Source: Acidimicrobiaceae bacterium (lineage in GTDB: Bacteria > Actinomycetota > Acidimicrobiia > Acidimicrobiales > Ilumatobacteraceae). From it: DNA of 64,000 nucleotides. The notes under the pieces were generated by a model. The model did no database searches and was not told where the DNA came from. It saw only the letters and a list, made by a program, of their open reading frames with translations. A program made the position numbers and the translations under genes. The stretch's first letter is position 1. Every line of letters begins with the position of its first letter. Where the stretch lies: the NCBI GenBank assembly GCA_020637295.1, contig JACJWF010000001.1:124001-188000 (forward strand), in the 5' to 3' direction. Shown piece after piece: positions 8,457 to 16,151 of this stretch.

Positions 8457-9113
8457 TCACTGCTCCAGCACGGCCAACTCCGCCGCCAGGTTGGCCCGCG
8501 CCCGATGCTCGCGCTCGGCGCGCATGTGCGCGGTGCGGTAGAGCACCGGCTGCGCCAGGAACCCGCGCAGCACTGCCGCCCGACCGGCACGCCAGCCGGC
8601 GTCGTCCACGTGGGCGTACTCCTGGCGGACCCCGCGCACGTACGCCGCGTACTCCGCCGGCTCGGCGCCGAGGATGGCCAGGTCGGCGTCGAGCAGCACG
8701 GCCGTGGCCGCGTCCACCTGACCGTCGCCCGGCAGGGTGTGGGTGGCGGTGGCGAGGATGAGGCGGTGCACCGTGTCACGCCGATCTGCCGGCCATCCGA
8801 TGTCGGCGGCGGCGGCAACCGCCAGCGCCGCGCTCCGCGCCTCGTTGTCCGACCGTTCCGGCAGGTAGATGGCGTCGTGGTAGAGCGCAGCCCACCGCAG
8901 CGCATCGGGGTCCACGACCGTCGGCGTGGTGGGCGCGCGCAGCGTTGCCTCCACATGGCGCAGCACCCACATGACGTGGACGGCGGTGTGGTAGCGGCGG
9001 TGGGGCTCGCGCAGGTGGGCCAGCAGGGCCTCCAGCGCCGGCACCCCGGCGGAGGTGGGGCGGCCCGCGACCCGGCACCAGACCCTGCGCAGTTCCACCT
9101 CGGGGGCAGTCAC
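8457..9113 (-). CDS. HD-domain phosphohydrolase-like protein
   Basis: 218 residues. Conserved metal-site motifs of the predicted HD superfamily (COG4339-like) are visible: RRYHTAVHVMWVLRH near residue 40, the HD pair in ALYHDAIYLP near residue 75 with ERSDNEARS after it, and LDADLAILG near residue 145. Such proteins are metal-dependent phosphohydrolases of unknown substrate. I choose the GTG at 9113 because it gives the family N-terminus and leaves 19 bases to the divergent DUF4031 gene. Confidence 0.8.
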   Translation of the reverse strand: MTAPEVELRRVWCRVAGRPTSAGVPALEALLAHLREPHRRYHTAVHVMWVLRHVEATLRAPTTPTVVDPDALRWAALYHDAIYLPERSDNEARSAALAVAAAADIGWPADRRDTVHRLILATATHTLPGDGQVDAATAVLLDADLAILGAEPAEYAAYVRGVRQEYAHVDDAGWRAGRAAVLRGFLAQPVLYRTAHMRAEREHRARANLAAELAVLEQ

Positions 9114-9132
9114 GATGTGATCGTATGAGGCG

Positions 9133-9423
9133 ATGGCCGTACTGATCGACGAACCGCGCTGGTGGTTCCGCGGCCGGCGCTGGGCACACCTGGTGAGCGA
9201 CACCAGCCTGGAGGAACTGCACCAGTTCGCGGCAGCGGCCGGCTTCCCCGAGCGCGGCTTCCACAACGACCACTACGACGTGCCGGAGGAGTGGTACGCA
9301 GATGTGGTGGCGCGCGGGGCGCAGCCGGTGGACAGCCGCACGCTGGTGCGCCGGCTGCAGGCGGCCGGGCTGCGCAGCACCGCCAGCCAGCGCCGGGCGG
9401 CCGCCCACCCGCGGCTCGGCTGA
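9133..9423 (+). CDS. DUF4031 domain protein
   Basis: 96 residues beginning MAVLIDEPRWWFRGRRWAHL, the conserved opening of DUF4031, followed by SDTSLEELHQFA and GFHNDHYDVPEEWY. These short proteins are widespread in actinobacteria; their function is unknown, though the HNDHYD segment looks like a possible metal or catalytic site. TGAGG lies six bases upstream of the ATG. It shares a very short promoter region with the divergent HD-domain gene. Confidence 0.85.
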   Translation: MAVLIDEPRWWFRGRRWAHLVSDTSLEELHQFAAAAGFPERGFHNDHYDVPEEWYADVVARGAQPVDSRTLVRRLQAAGLRSTASQRRAAAHPRLG

Positions 9424-9443
9424 GCTCGCCGGGCACGTGGTGC

Positions 9444-9905
9444 TCACCGCGCCACCAGGCCCCAACGCTCCGGCTCGCCCACGAGATCCCGCGGCGCGTA
9501 CACGCCGCCCGGCCCCACCACCAGCCACTCGCGCACGAGCATGCCGCGCGTGGCAGCCAGGTCGCTGATCTCCCACCAGCGGTCGCCGTCGCCCGGCAGC
9601 AGGTCGGCCGCCGGGCGCACGCTGACCACCAGCAGGGCGGTGAGTGCGCTGTGCTCCATCGTGGACGTCACCAGATCCACGAGGTCCACCACGAAGTCCG
9701 GTTCGGCGCCACCGGACACGGCGATGATGACGGAGCCCTGCCCCTGGGCGTCCAGCGGGATGCACAGCGTCTCGTGCTGGAGGGGGCGGGTGACCGCGAT
9801 GGCCACCAGGTCGTGGGCGTCGGCAGCGGTGCGGATGGGGGCGGGGCTGCGGCGGTGTGTGTGGCCGGCTCCGGCCGGGCACGACGGCTGTTGGGGCGTG
9901 GACAT
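9444..9905 (-). CDS. Uncharacterised protein, possibly a degenerate RadC/JAB-like domain
   Basis: 153 residues, no confident family. After a Pro/Ala-rich N-terminus the rest (about residues 30-150) follows the strand order of a RadC-type JAB domain: a CIPLDAQGQG strand, the VVDLVDLV helix, a TALLVVSV strand and the closing MLVREWLVVG strand with a VYAPRD end. Where RadC has HxHPSGD, this protein reads VSVRPAADLLPGDGD, so the zinc-binding histidines are absent. Whether it descends from RadC is my inference. It sits alone, convergent with DUF4031. Confidence 0.6.
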   Translation of the reverse strand: MSTPQQPSCPAGAGHTHRRSPAPIRTAADAHDLVAIAVTRPLQHETLCIPLDAQGQGSVIIAVSGGAEPDFVVDLVDLVTSTMEHSALTALLVVSVRPAADLLPGDGDRWWEISDLAATRGMLVREWLVVGPGGVYAPRDLVGEPERWGLVAR

Positions 9906-10028
9906 GGACTTCCCTCCAGGGCATGGGCGCGGGTTGCGCGTGGTGTGTCGGGGGAAGCCGCGGTGTCAGCGTAGAGAAGGGGTGTCGCACAGATCGGCGG
10001 GCGTGGGCGCAGCGCTAGCCTCGCCGCC

Positions 10029-10385
10029 ATGGCCGACGTGACGATCTACCACAACCCCAACTGCAGCACCTCCAACCATGCGGTGGGCGTGGCCAAGGAC
10101 ATGGGTGTGGACGCCGAGATCGTGCTCTACCTGAAGACCCCGCCGGACGACGCCACCCTGCGCGGCATCATCGCCCAGTTGGAGGACCCGGTGACCGACC
10201 TCGTGCGCCGCGACAACCTGTGGAAGGAACTGGGCCTCACGGACGCGGACGTGGCCACGGCGGACCAGGTGGTTGCCGTTCTGCTGGAGCACCCGAAGCT
10301 GATGCAGCGCCCGGTGCTGGTGAAGGGCGGCACGGCCATCATCGGCCGGCCGAAGGACCGCGTGCCGGCACTGCTGGGCGGCTGA
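10029..10385 (+). CDS. ArsC/Spx-like thioredoxin-fold reductase
   Basis: 118 residues. The opening VTIYHNPNCSTSNHAV has the ArsC/YffB active-site cysteine at C12 and the thioredoxin-like fold; VLVKGGTAIIGRP near the C-terminus carries the cis-proline (QRPVLV) region. ArsC reduces arsenate with glutaredoxin. The residues after C12 (STSN instead of the usual SKSR) differ, and no ars genes are nearby, so an arsenate role is not assured; a general ArsC-family protein is the safe call. Confidence 0.85.
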   Translation: MADVTIYHNPNCSTSNHAVGVAKDMGVDAEIVLYLKTPPDDATLRGIIAQLEDPVTDLVRRDNLWKELGLTDADVATADQVVAVLLEHPKLMQRPVLVKGGTAIIGRPKDRVPALLGG

Positions 10386-10397
10386 ACCGCCCGCAGG

Positions 10398-10676
10398 TCA
10401 GCGGCGCCGCTTCCCGCCGCCGGTGCCGAACCGCCCGCTGACAGCCTGCAGCACCAGCAGCAGCAGCACCGCCCCGAGGGCGGCCACCAGCACCGAGCGG
10501 ATGTCGAAGTCGTTGACGCCCTTGCGGCCGTTGGCCTGCATCAGCCAGCCGCCGAGCAGCGCCCCGAGCACACCGACGGCGATCGTGTAGATGCAGCCGG
10601 CGCGGTCGTCGCGCACGATCCAGCGGGCGAGCAGGCCGGCCAGCAGGCCGACGGCGATCCAGGAGAGAAAACCCAC
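10398..10676 (-). CDS. GlsB/YeaQ/YmgE-family small membrane protein
   Basis: 92 residues with three hydrophobic segments separated by Gly/Ala turns: FLSWIAVGLLAGLLARWIV, IYTIAVGVLGALLGGWL and VLVAALGAVLLLLVLQAV. The pattern matches the transglycosylase-associated protein family, inner-membrane proteins often stress-induced in actinobacteria. Start is a GTG at 10676. It is convergent with the ArsC-like gene (12 bases) and divergent from the ABC exporter. Confidence 0.82.
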   Translation of the reverse strand: MGFLSWIAVGLLAGLLARWIVRDDRAGCIYTIAVGVLGALLGGWLMQANGRKGVNDFDIRSVLVAALGAVLLLLVLQAVSGRFGTGGGKRRR

Positions 10677-10755
10677 GGCGGCAGCCTGCCACACGGGCGG
10701 CGAGCCGCGAATCCGCCTCGGCACGGCGACGGCGACGGGCGTAAGGTCGCCCCCC

Positions 10756-12594
10756 GTGGGGAGACGACGGGGGCAGCAGCGCACGCCGAGCCCCGGTGCC
10801 GGCGGTTGGGCGCTGCTGCGGGCCACCCTGCAGCGCCAGCGCAAGGCCCTGCTGGCCGGCGTCCTCGTCGGCCTGCTGTGGTCGGCGGGCAAGGTCATGG
10901 TTCCCAAGCTCACCTCGCTGGCGGTGGACAAGGGCATCCTCGAGGGCGGGTCGCTGTGGCTGTGGGCGTTCCTCCTCGGCGCCACAGCGTGCATCGCCGG
11001 CGTGTTCACCGCCTGGCGGCGGTGGTACGCGTTCCGCGAGAGCCGCCTGACGGAGACCCGCCTGCGCGAGCAGCTGTTCGACCACATCCTCCGCCTGCAC
11101 GTGGCCTACCACGACCACACCCAGACCGGTCAGCTGATGAGCCGGGCGTCGAGCGACCTCCAGCAGATCCAGGGCTTCGTGGTGATGATCCCGGTCACCG
11201 CCTCCAACCTGGCGATGGTGATGGCCGTGGTGGCCATCCTCGTGGTCCAGCAGCCCCTGCTGGCCGTGGTGGCGCTTGCGCCGCTGCCGTTCCTCAACGT
11301 GCTGGCCACCCGGTTCTCCCGGCGCATCCACCCCGCGGTGCTGGCCGTGCAGCAGGAGCAGGCCCAACTGGCCACCGTGGTCGAGGAAGCCGTCAGCGGC
11401 GTGCGGGTGATCAAGGGCTTCGGCGCCGAGCCGGTGACGGCCGCCCGCCTGGCGACAGAGGCAAACGACATCCGCACCGTGTCGCTGGAGGCCGCGCGCA
11501 TCCGCAGCAACTTCCTCCCAGCGCTGGACCTGCTGCCCAACCTCGGCCTGCTCGCCGTGCTGGCCATGGGCGGGCACCGGGTGCTCGACGGGCGGATGAC
11601 CCCCGGTCAGATGCTGGAGTTCATGCAGTACATCGGCCTGCTGGTCACCCCGCTGCGCAACCTTGGCATGACCGTCGCCTTCGGCCAGCGGGCGGCGGCC
11701 GCGCTGCTGCGGGTGAACGAGGTGCTGTCCACCGACCCGGCCGTGGCCGACCCGCCCCAGCCCCGCCCACTGCCCGGTGGTGCCCGGCTCGGCGACGTCA
11801 ACTTCCGTGAGGTCCAGTTCGCCTACTCGGCCGGCGCGCCCGTGCTGCGCGGCTTCGACCTGCACATCCCCGCGGGCACATCGGTGGCCGTGGTCGGGGC
11901 CACCGGCAGTGGCAAGTCGACGATCGCCCGCCTGCTGACCCGGTTCTACGACGTCACCGACGGGGCCATCGAGGTGGACGGGGTGGACCTGCGCGACCTC
12001 GCGCTCGGCGAACTGCGCCACGCAGTGTCGATCGTGTTCGAGGACACCTTCCTGTTCCACGACTCGGTTGCCGCGAACATCGCCTTCTCCCGCCCGGACG
12101 CGCCGCAGGCGGACGTCGAGCGTGCCGCCCGGCTGGCTGGTGCGCACGACTTCGTGCTCGACCTGCCGGAGGGGTACGGCACGATGCTCGGCGAGCGCGG
12201 CTACTCGCTCAGTGGCGGGCAGCGCCAGCGGATCGCGCTCGCCCGGGCCATCCTCTCCGACCCGCGGGTGCTCGTGCTGGACGACGCCACCAGCGCGGTG
12301 GACCCGTCGAAGGAGCACGAGATCCGCGAGGCGATGGCCTCCGTCATGGAGGGCCGCACCACCATCGTCATCGCCCACCGCCCGGGCACGATCGCCCTCG
12401 CCGACACGGTGGTCCTGCTGGACGCCGGGCGGGTGGCGGCCACTGGCACGCACGACGACCTGCTCGCCACATCCCCCCGCTACCGCGAGGTGCTGGCCGC
12501 GCTGGCCGCCGAGGACGACGACGAGGACGTCGATGGCGCCATTGGCGCGGCGCCCTCCAGCCCGTCGACCACCGGCCGATCGGGGGACGGCTGA
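10756..12594 (+). CDS. ABC exporter half-transporter, subunit 1 (degenerate NBD)
   Basis: 612 residues: six-helix type I exporter domain (about 20-320) and a nucleotide-binding domain. Walker A is VGATGSGKST near residue 381 and the signature LSGGQRQRIALARA near 485 is canonical, but Walker B reads VLVLDDATSAVD near 508: the catalytic glutamate is replaced by aspartate. This is the usual mark of the non-catalytic half of a heterodimeric exporter (TM287/288, BmrCD, Rv1272c/Rv1273c type). The GTG start at 10756 fits; the frame is open upstream without similarity. The stop overlaps the next start as TGATG. Confidence 0.9.
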   Translation: MGRRRGQQRTPSPGAGGWALLRATLQRQRKALLAGVLVGLLWSAGKVMVPKLTSLAVDKGILEGGSLWLWAFLLGATACIAGVFTAWRRWYAFRESRLTETRLREQLFDHILRLHVAYHDHTQTGQLMSRASSDLQQIQGFVVMIPVTASNLAMVMAVVAILVVQQPLLAVVALAPLPFLNVLATRFSRRIHPAVLAVQQEQAQLATVVEEAVSGVRVIKGFGAEPVTAARLATEANDIRTVSLEAARIRSNFLPALDLLPNLGLLAVLAMGGHRVLDGRMTPGQMLEFMQYIGLLVTPLRNLGMTVAFGQRAAAALLRVNEVLSTDPAVADPPQPRPLPGGARLGDVNFREVQFAYSAGAPVLRGFDLHIPAGTSVAVVGATGSGKSTIARLLTRFYDVTDGAIEVDGVDLRDLALGELRHAVSIVFEDTFLFHDSVAANIAFSRPDAPQADVERAARLAGAHDFVLDLPEGYGTMLGERGYSLSGGQRQRIALARAILSDPRVLVLDDATSAVDPSKEHEIREAMASVMEGRTTIVIAHRPGTIALADTVVLLDAGRVAATGTHDDLLATSPRYREVLAALAAEDDDEDVDGAIGAAPSSPSTTGRSGDG

Positions 12595-14405
12595 TGTGGG
12601 CCCGCGGTGGTGGCGTCACCGACGAGGACCGGCTGGACCGGGCGGAGACCGGCCGCGTGCTGCGCCGGTCCATGCAGTTCGCCCGCCCGTACCGGCGCAC
12701 GATCTGGCTGGCCGTCGGCCTGGTCGCCGCGTCCACGGCCTGCGTCGTGGCCGGCCCGCTGTTCGTCAAGCTCGGGCTGGACCGCGGCGTCGGCCACGGC
12801 AGCACCTCGGCGCTCAACCTGGCGATCGCCGGCTACATGGTCACCGTGGTGGTCGCCTACGTCGTCGGCCGCTTCCAGTACCTGGCCATCAACCGGGCCG
12901 GCGAGGGCTTCCTGCGTGACCTGCGCGTGGCCGTGTTCGGCCGCATGCAGGCGCAGTCGATGGCGTTCTTCGACCGCAACAAGGCCGGCGTGCTCGTGTC
13001 CCGCATGACGGCGGACATCGAGAGCATGGCGGAGCTCATCCAGTGGGGGCTGCTGCAGTTCGTGGCCGCCGGCCTGCTGCTGGTGATGACCACCGTGCTG
13101 ATGGTGGCGCTCAGCTGGGAGCTGACGTTGGTGGTGCTGCTGTTCGTGGTGCCGATCCTCGGCGTGGCGTCGGTGCGGTTCCAGCGCCAGTCCAACGTGG
13201 CGTACCTGGACATCCGCGAGCGGGTGGGGCACAACCTGTCCAACCTCCAGGAAGGCATCGCCGGCGTGCGGGTCATCCAGGCCTACGGGCGGGAGAAGGA
13301 GCAGTCCCGCCGGTTCGTGGAGTCCAACCGCGCCCTGTACGGCAGCCACCTGCGGGCGGTGCGGATCAGCACGTGGTACTTCGGGCTGGTGGAGTGGTCG
13401 GGCATCGTGTCGATCGCGCTCATCATCGGTGTCGGCGGGTTCCTCGTGCACGGCGGCTCGGTGGCGTTCGGCACCGTCGCGGCGTTCGTCCTGCTGCTGG
13501 CGAACCTGTTCGACCCGGTGCAGCAGCTGAGCCAGCTGTACAACACCGTGCAGAGCGCGGCTGCGGCGCTGCACAAGCTGTACCTGCTGATGGACACCGT
13601 GCCCGACGTGGCCGAGCACCCCCACCCGGTGCCGCTGCCCGCCAGCGGTGAGCTGTCCGCACACGGGGTGACGTTCTTCTACGACGGCAGCGAGCGCCCG
13701 GCGCTGCGCGACGTGACGCTGGCCGTCGCCCCGGGCGAGCGGCTGGCGTTGGTGGGCCCCACGGGTGCGGGCAAGAGCACGCTGGCCAAGCTGCTGTCCC
13801 GCCTCTACGACCCCACCGAAGGCCATGTCAGCTACGGCGATGTGGACCTGCGCCTGGCGTCGCTGGACTCGCTGCGCGAGCGGGTGGTGGTGGTGCCCCA
13901 GGAGGGCTTCCTGTTCGGTGGCACCGTGCGGGACAACATCCGCATCGCCCGCGCCGACGCCACCGACGACGAGGTGGTGGCCGCGCTGGACGCCATCGGC
14001 GTGAAGGAGCGCTTCGAGGCGCTACCCGAGGGGTTGGAGACCGAGGTGCGCGAGCGTGGGTCGCGCCTCAGTGCCGGCGAGCGCCAGTTGGTGTCGCTGG
14101 CCCGGGCCGCGCTGGTGGACCCGGCCGTGCTGGTGCTGGACGAGGCCACCAGCAACCTCGACCCCGGCACCGAGGCGGTGGTGGAGCACGCGCTGGAGCG
14201 GTTGATGGAGGGCCGCACCGTGATCGTGGTGGCCCACCGGCTGAGCACCGTGCGGCGGGCCGACCGGATCGTGGTGGTGGACCACGCCCGCATCGTGGAG
14301 GTCGGCACGCACAACCAGCTGGTCGCGCTGGGCGGCCGCTACGCCGCGCTGGCCGACGCCTGGGCCCGGTCGCAACCGGTGGTGGACCCGACGTCCGGTC
14401 GCTGA
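12594..14405 (+). CDS. ABC exporter half-transporter, subunit 2 (catalytic NBD)
   Basis: 603 residues, type I exporter membrane domain (about 30-340) followed by a nucleotide-binding domain. Walker A GPTGAGKST is near residue 389, the signature is the weak form LSAGERQLVSLARA near 492, Walker B LVLDEATSNLDP near 515 keeps the catalytic glutamate, and the switch histidine lies in VVAHRLSTV. Together with subunit 1 this gives one competent ATP site (LSGGQ from subunit 1 with the glutamate of subunit 2). The cargo, probably a drug or lipid, is unknown. Its ATG overlaps the stop of subunit 1 by one base. Confidence 0.92.
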   Translation: MWARGGGVTDEDRLDRAETGRVLRRSMQFARPYRRTIWLAVGLVAASTACVVAGPLFVKLGLDRGVGHGSTSALNLAIAGYMVTVVVAYVVGRFQYLAINRAGEGFLRDLRVAVFGRMQAQSMAFFDRNKAGVLVSRMTADIESMAELIQWGLLQFVAAGLLLVMTTVLMVALSWELTLVVLLFVVPILGVASVRFQRQSNVAYLDIRERVGHNLSNLQEGIAGVRVIQAYGREKEQSRRFVESNRALYGSHLRAVRISTWYFGLVEWSGIVSIALIIGVGGFLVHGGSVAFGTVAAFVLLLANLFDPVQQLSQLYNTVQSAAAALHKLYLLMDTVPDVAEHPHPVPLPASGELSAHGVTFFYDGSERPALRDVTLAVAPGERLALVGPTGAGKSTLAKLLSRLYDPTEGHVSYGDVDLRLASLDSLRERVVVVPQEGFLFGGTVRDNIRIARADATDDEVVAALDAIGVKERFEALPEGLETEVRERGSRLSAGERQLVSLARAALVDPAVLVLDEATSNLDPGTEAVVEHALERLMEGRTVIVVAHRLSTVRRADRIVVVDHARIVEVGTHNQLVALGGRYAALADAWARSQPVVDPTSGR

Positions 14406-14406
14406 A

Positions 14407-14420
14407 CCGGCGGCCGCCGG
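14407..14420. terminator. GC palindrome after the ABC exporter operon
   Basis: CCGGCGGCCGCCGG, a perfect 14-bp palindrome, begins two bases after the stop codon at 14405. It may fold as a terminator hairpin; there is no T run. Confidence 0.4.
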
Positions 14421-14521
14421 CGCTGGTCAGGCCCGCCCCATCGACGACGAGGCCACGCCAGCGGAATGCTCGCTCATGCAACCCGTCATGGGATCCGGCA
14501 CTCACCGACGGACACTTCGAT

Positions 14522-14764
14522 GTGTACGCAACGGAGATACTCCGACAACGGTACGGAGTAAATGAGATCGCCTTCAGACCTTCGTCCGCTCAGTTGTCCC
14601 GACTGCGACTCAACGTCGACATAGCTACGCACACACCTCTGTACTGGGAAGCGGCCGAGACGAACATCCAGGACGCTCGCGCCGCCCAGGGCGGCTATGC
14701 ATCGATGCGCCAACTGGCCACCCTCTCTGACGTCGTCAGGCGCCGCGTCCACAGCGTTCCGCCA
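14522..14764 (+). other. Truncated reading frame interrupted by the IS element
   Basis: From the GTG at 14522 (the frame is open back to about 14462) an 81-residue stretch reads MYATEILRQRYGVNEIAF and onwards to VRRRVHSVPPLDD, where it runs into the left end of the IS. I do not recognise it. It is more AT-rich and uses rarer codons (ata, cta, tac) than its neighbours, as expected of acquired DNA. The opposite strand has an open frame at 14486-14752 that looks less protein-like. The 14406-14764 gap holds nothing else that I can support. Confidence 0.35.
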
Positions 14765-14790
14765 CTAGATGATTGGTTCCAAGGGGTGCG
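14765..14790 (+). repeat. Left terminal inverted repeat of the IS
   Basis: Begins CTAGATGATTGGTTCCAAGG. Compared with the reverse complement of the right end it matches 20 of 26 positions, including the unbroken core GTTCCAAGGG. Confidence 0.7.
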
Positions 14791-14794
14791 GGGG

Positions 14795-15706
14795 TCAGTG
14801 GTCGTAGGCGAGGAGTGATCGGGCTGGGCCGGGTTGGTTGCTGGTTTCGTTGTGCCAGATGGCGGCGGTGAGCGCGAGGAGGCGTTGCAGGACGCGGGCG
14901 CAGACGCCGGGTCGGGTGCGGCCGCCGTGGCGTTCGAGGTCGAGTTGGGCTTTGAGGGTCTGGTTGACCGATTCGATGATCTGGCGGAACGGGCGCAGGA
15001 GCCGTTGATGTGGTCGGGGTGTGTCGTTGCCGAAGGTGGGGCGGATCAAGGTGATGCCGGCGGTGGCGAGTTCGGTTTCGAAGCTGGCGCGTCGGTAGCC
15101 CTTGTCGCCGATCAGGACCTGGCCGGGGCGGTGCAGGTCGGGGTCGAGGGCGAGCATGTCGGCAGCGGTGTCGCGTTCGTCGGTCTTGGCGCCGGCGAGT
15201 GCGTAGGTGATCGGGAGCCCTGATGGGGTGGTGATCAGGTGGAGGCGCAGTCCCCAGAAGAAGCGGGAGTGTGAGGCGCAGTAGCCGTAGGTGGCCCATC
15301 CGGCGAGGTCGGAGCGTTTGACGGTCTCGCGGCTGCGGCCGCATTCGACGGGGGTGGAGTCGACGAGCCACACGTCGTCGTGCCATGACGGGCAGTCGCG
15401 GGCGAGCGCGGCGATGACGTGTTGGAACAGTTCGCCGGTGCGGCGGAGTCGTTTGTTGTAGCCGGGCCGGTCCGGCAGATAGGGGAACCAGGGGCGTAGG
15501 TGGGTGTGGGCGTGGCGGATGAAGCGGGCTTCGGAGGTGAACCCGAGCAGTGCCTGCAGCACGGCGAGGGTGAGCAGTTCGGCGTCGGAGAGCTTGGGGG
15601 CGATCCCGACTGCAGGTCGTTCTGGCAGCCACTGTGGGTGAGCTATCAGGAGGTCGTCGATCGTGACGTAGAGTCGGGTCGCGAGGGTGTCCAGATCAGG
15701 GTTCAT
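14795..15706 (-). CDS. IS982-family transposase
   Basis: 303 residues. The order of conserved blocks is that of IS982 transposases: KLSDAELLTLAVLQALLGF near residue 38, D116 in VWLVDSTPVE, the GYCASHSRFFWGLRLHL block near 141, D201 in LIGDKGYR and E245 in RQIIESVNQTLKAQLDLERH, giving the DDE triad. The frame is uninterrupted, so the enzyme may be active. The ATG at 15706 is preceded by GGAGGAACAG, a plausible ribosome binding site; the frame also extends upstream through the right IS end, which is not expected to be translated. Confidence 0.9.
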   Translation of the reverse strand: MNPDLDTLATRLYVTIDDLLIAHPQWLPERPAVGIAPKLSDAELLTLAVLQALLGFTSEARFIRHAHTHLRPWFPYLPDRPGYNKRLRRTGELFQHVIAALARDCPSWHDDVWLVDSTPVECGRSRETVKRSDLAGWATYGYCASHSRFFWGLRLHLITTPSGLPITYALAGAKTDERDTAADMLALDPDLHRPGQVLIGDKGYRRASFETELATAGITLIRPTFGNDTPRPHQRLLRPFRQIIESVNQTLKAQLDLERHGGRTRPGVCARVLQRLLALTAAIWHNETSNQPGPARSLLAYDH

Positions 15707-15796
15707 GCGCTGTTCCTCCAGGAGCAGGGTTTGTGCAAGCCCCCTGATCATGGACACCCTCGTCGCCGATCTGGTGGACCATTCGCGCGGAGCGCG

Positions 15797-15822
15797 CGAA
15801 TCCCTTGGAACTACTCGTCTAG
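15797..15822 (-). repeat. Right terminal inverted repeat of the IS
   Basis: On the minus strand it begins CTAGACGAGTAGTTCCAAGG. Just inside lies a short palindrome, ATTCGCGCGGAGCGCGCGAAT, partly overlapping the repeat. Confidence 0.7.
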
Positions 15823-16151
15823 GGCAGATGCTCTCGATCCGGACAGACACGTCGTACGATCCAATCCTCGGACGGACCCTTCCACATGGCTGTGGCTTCA
15901 TGATCGATGGCAACCACCACTACCTGCCGGCCCTCGGTCCCGACGCATTCGGCCACACGGGACTCGGGGCAATGACGACGGTGTTCACGTCCGCCAGCCA
16001 ACAGATGACCATCGCCTTCCACGTCAACGGCCTCGCCGGCCAGGCAATCCGGCGGCGCGAGCAACTCGCCGAACTGATGACCCCCGAAACCCAGGAGTCG
16101 GGAGTTCAGCGCTGTAGCTGGGCGTCGTCGCTGGCGCGCGTCCGACGCTAG
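15823..16151 (+). pseudogene. C-terminal remnant of a beta-lactamase-like serine hydrolase
   Basis: Directly outside the right IS end the frame encodes about 105 residues ending at a TAG. The stretch LPHGCGFMIDGNHHYLPALG, then DAFGHTGLGAMTTVFTSASQ and MTIAFHVNGL, matches the C-terminal end of class C beta-lactamase/EstB-type serine hydrolases (FGHxGxGG block followed by the last strand and helix). The N-terminal two thirds with the SxxK active site is missing, so the gene is dead. Its stop overlaps the stop of the convergent lipoprotein gene. Confidence 0.6.

Larger units (their letters stand above)
14765..15822. mobile_element. IS982-like insertion sequence
   Basis: About 1,058 bp with a leftward DDE transposase filling almost the whole element and imperfect inverted repeats of 26 bp at the two ends (14765-14790 and 15797-15822). 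Both ends carry the sequence CTAG at the outermost position; because CTAG is its own complement it could be part of the repeats or a 4-bp target duplication. The size is within the known IS982 range. The element lies between an unidentified truncated frame and a truncated serine hydrolase, so the site has been rearranged more than by simple insertion. Confidence 0.8.

Noticed and set aside
10029..10385. Arsenic resistance locus
   Set aside because: Only a general ArsC-fold protein is present; no arsB, arsR or other ars gene is nearby.
14486..14752. Leftward reading frame next to the IS
   Set aside because: The opposite strand gives a more protein-like sequence over the same bases, and this frame has no ribosome binding site or recognisable motif.
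14834..15223. Rightward reading frame inside the IS
   Set aside because: It is the antisense of the IS982-type transposase, whose frame has the full DDE motif set.
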